From Blautia wexlerae (GTDB lineage: Bacteria; Bacillota; Clostridia; Lachnospirales; Lachnospiraceae): 64,000 nucleotides of DNA. Within the stretch, counting starts at the first letter, position 1, and the number at the start of each line of letters is the position of its first letter. Under the pieces are notes generated by a model that was not told where the DNA came from, ran no database searches, and saw only the letters and a list, made by a program, of their open reading frames with translations. Positions 63,921 through 64,000 of this stretch are shown piece after piece. Where the stretch lies: the NCBI RefSeq assembly GCF_013300825.1, contig NZ_JAAIMY010000015.1, forward strand, positions 16,319 through 80,318. Direction: 5' to 3'. A program made the translations under genes and the position numbers.

Positions 63921-64000
63921 GAATGAGCTGTCAACCGAGAGGCGAAGACAGACAACCTTGATAACTAAACAGTGAAACACATACGATTCTCGAAAATTCT
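63921..64000 (+). other. Leader of an rRNA operon (16S gene beyond the right edge)
   Basis: CTGTC and GACAG flank a short stem, followed by AACCTTGATAACTAAACAG, a leader phrase typical just before 16S rRNA in Lachnospiraceae. No part of the 16S gene itself could be recognised within the window. Confidence 0.65.

Overview
The window is a stretch of a low-to-mid GC Firmicutes chromosome, almost certainly a spore-forming anaerobic gut member of the Lachnospiraceae (Blautia or a close relative). The basis is protein-level resemblance (split transketolase, GlgC/GlgD pair, type-2 GalT, DUF5702/Tad locus, SpoVG, YyaC, anaerobic NrdG activase, bile salt hydrolase), AGGAGG ribosome binding sites, and TTGACA/TATAAT promoters. 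No phage, insertion sequence, CRISPR array or antibiotic resistance cassette was seen; this is mostly core chromosome with lineage-specific surface and envelope genes.

Layout. 1-1.4 kb: the end of the ATP synthase operon (atpD partial, atpC). 1.5-6.7 kb: an AlbA_2/HATPase regulator with an internal 13/14-nt repeat, a bile salt hydrolase and an alpha-xylosidase. 6.9-16.5 kb: a complete Tad/Flp pilus operon of 11 tightly overlapping genes, including two prepilin peptidases, a Flp pilin, DUF5702 and TadE-like pseudopilins and a membrane FHA protein. 16.6-20.8 kb: rhomboid protease, orphan histidine kinase, HIT protein, ECF-like sigma factor, murG and a possible anti-sigma protein. 21-28 kb: beta-CASP metallo-hydrolase, TSCPD protein, mtnN, a methyltransferase coupled to a secreted protein with a dead C39-like tail. 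28-34 kb: galT, a secreted InlB-repeat/SGNH protein, asnS.

34-36.5 kb holds an SbcD/SbcC-like (YhaO/YhaN-like) pair in which BOTH proteins have lost key active-site residues. 36.6-41.9 kb on the minus strand holds murC, then a dense cluster of DnaA boxes, then dnaD, a dnaI-like helicase loader and prs. 42-45 kb: glgC-glgD-spoVG; then a 3D-domain secreted protein, an NrdG activase, tRNA-Pro(CGG). 48.8-55.4 kb keeps the Bacillus-type tadA / SRP RNA / dnaX / ybaB / recR block, here interrupted by a MATE transporter and a phosphofructokinase, with the SRP RNA inverted. 55.4-59.3 kb: a LacI-family regulator with an atypical hinge, followed by fructose-6-phosphate aldolase/transaldolase and split transketolase. 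59.3-63.5 kb: spore protein YyaC, a LysM protein carrying a degenerate MPN (JAMM-like) domain, DUF5711 and CvpA. The window ends in three tandem rRNA promoters and the leader of an rRNA operon whose 16S gene lies beyond the right edge.

The most interesting signals are the DnaA-box cluster in front of the helicase-loader genes, the doubly degenerate SbcCD-like pair, the pseudo-MPN/LysM protein, and the Tad locus with a zinc-ribbon-tailed pseudopilin and FHA protein.
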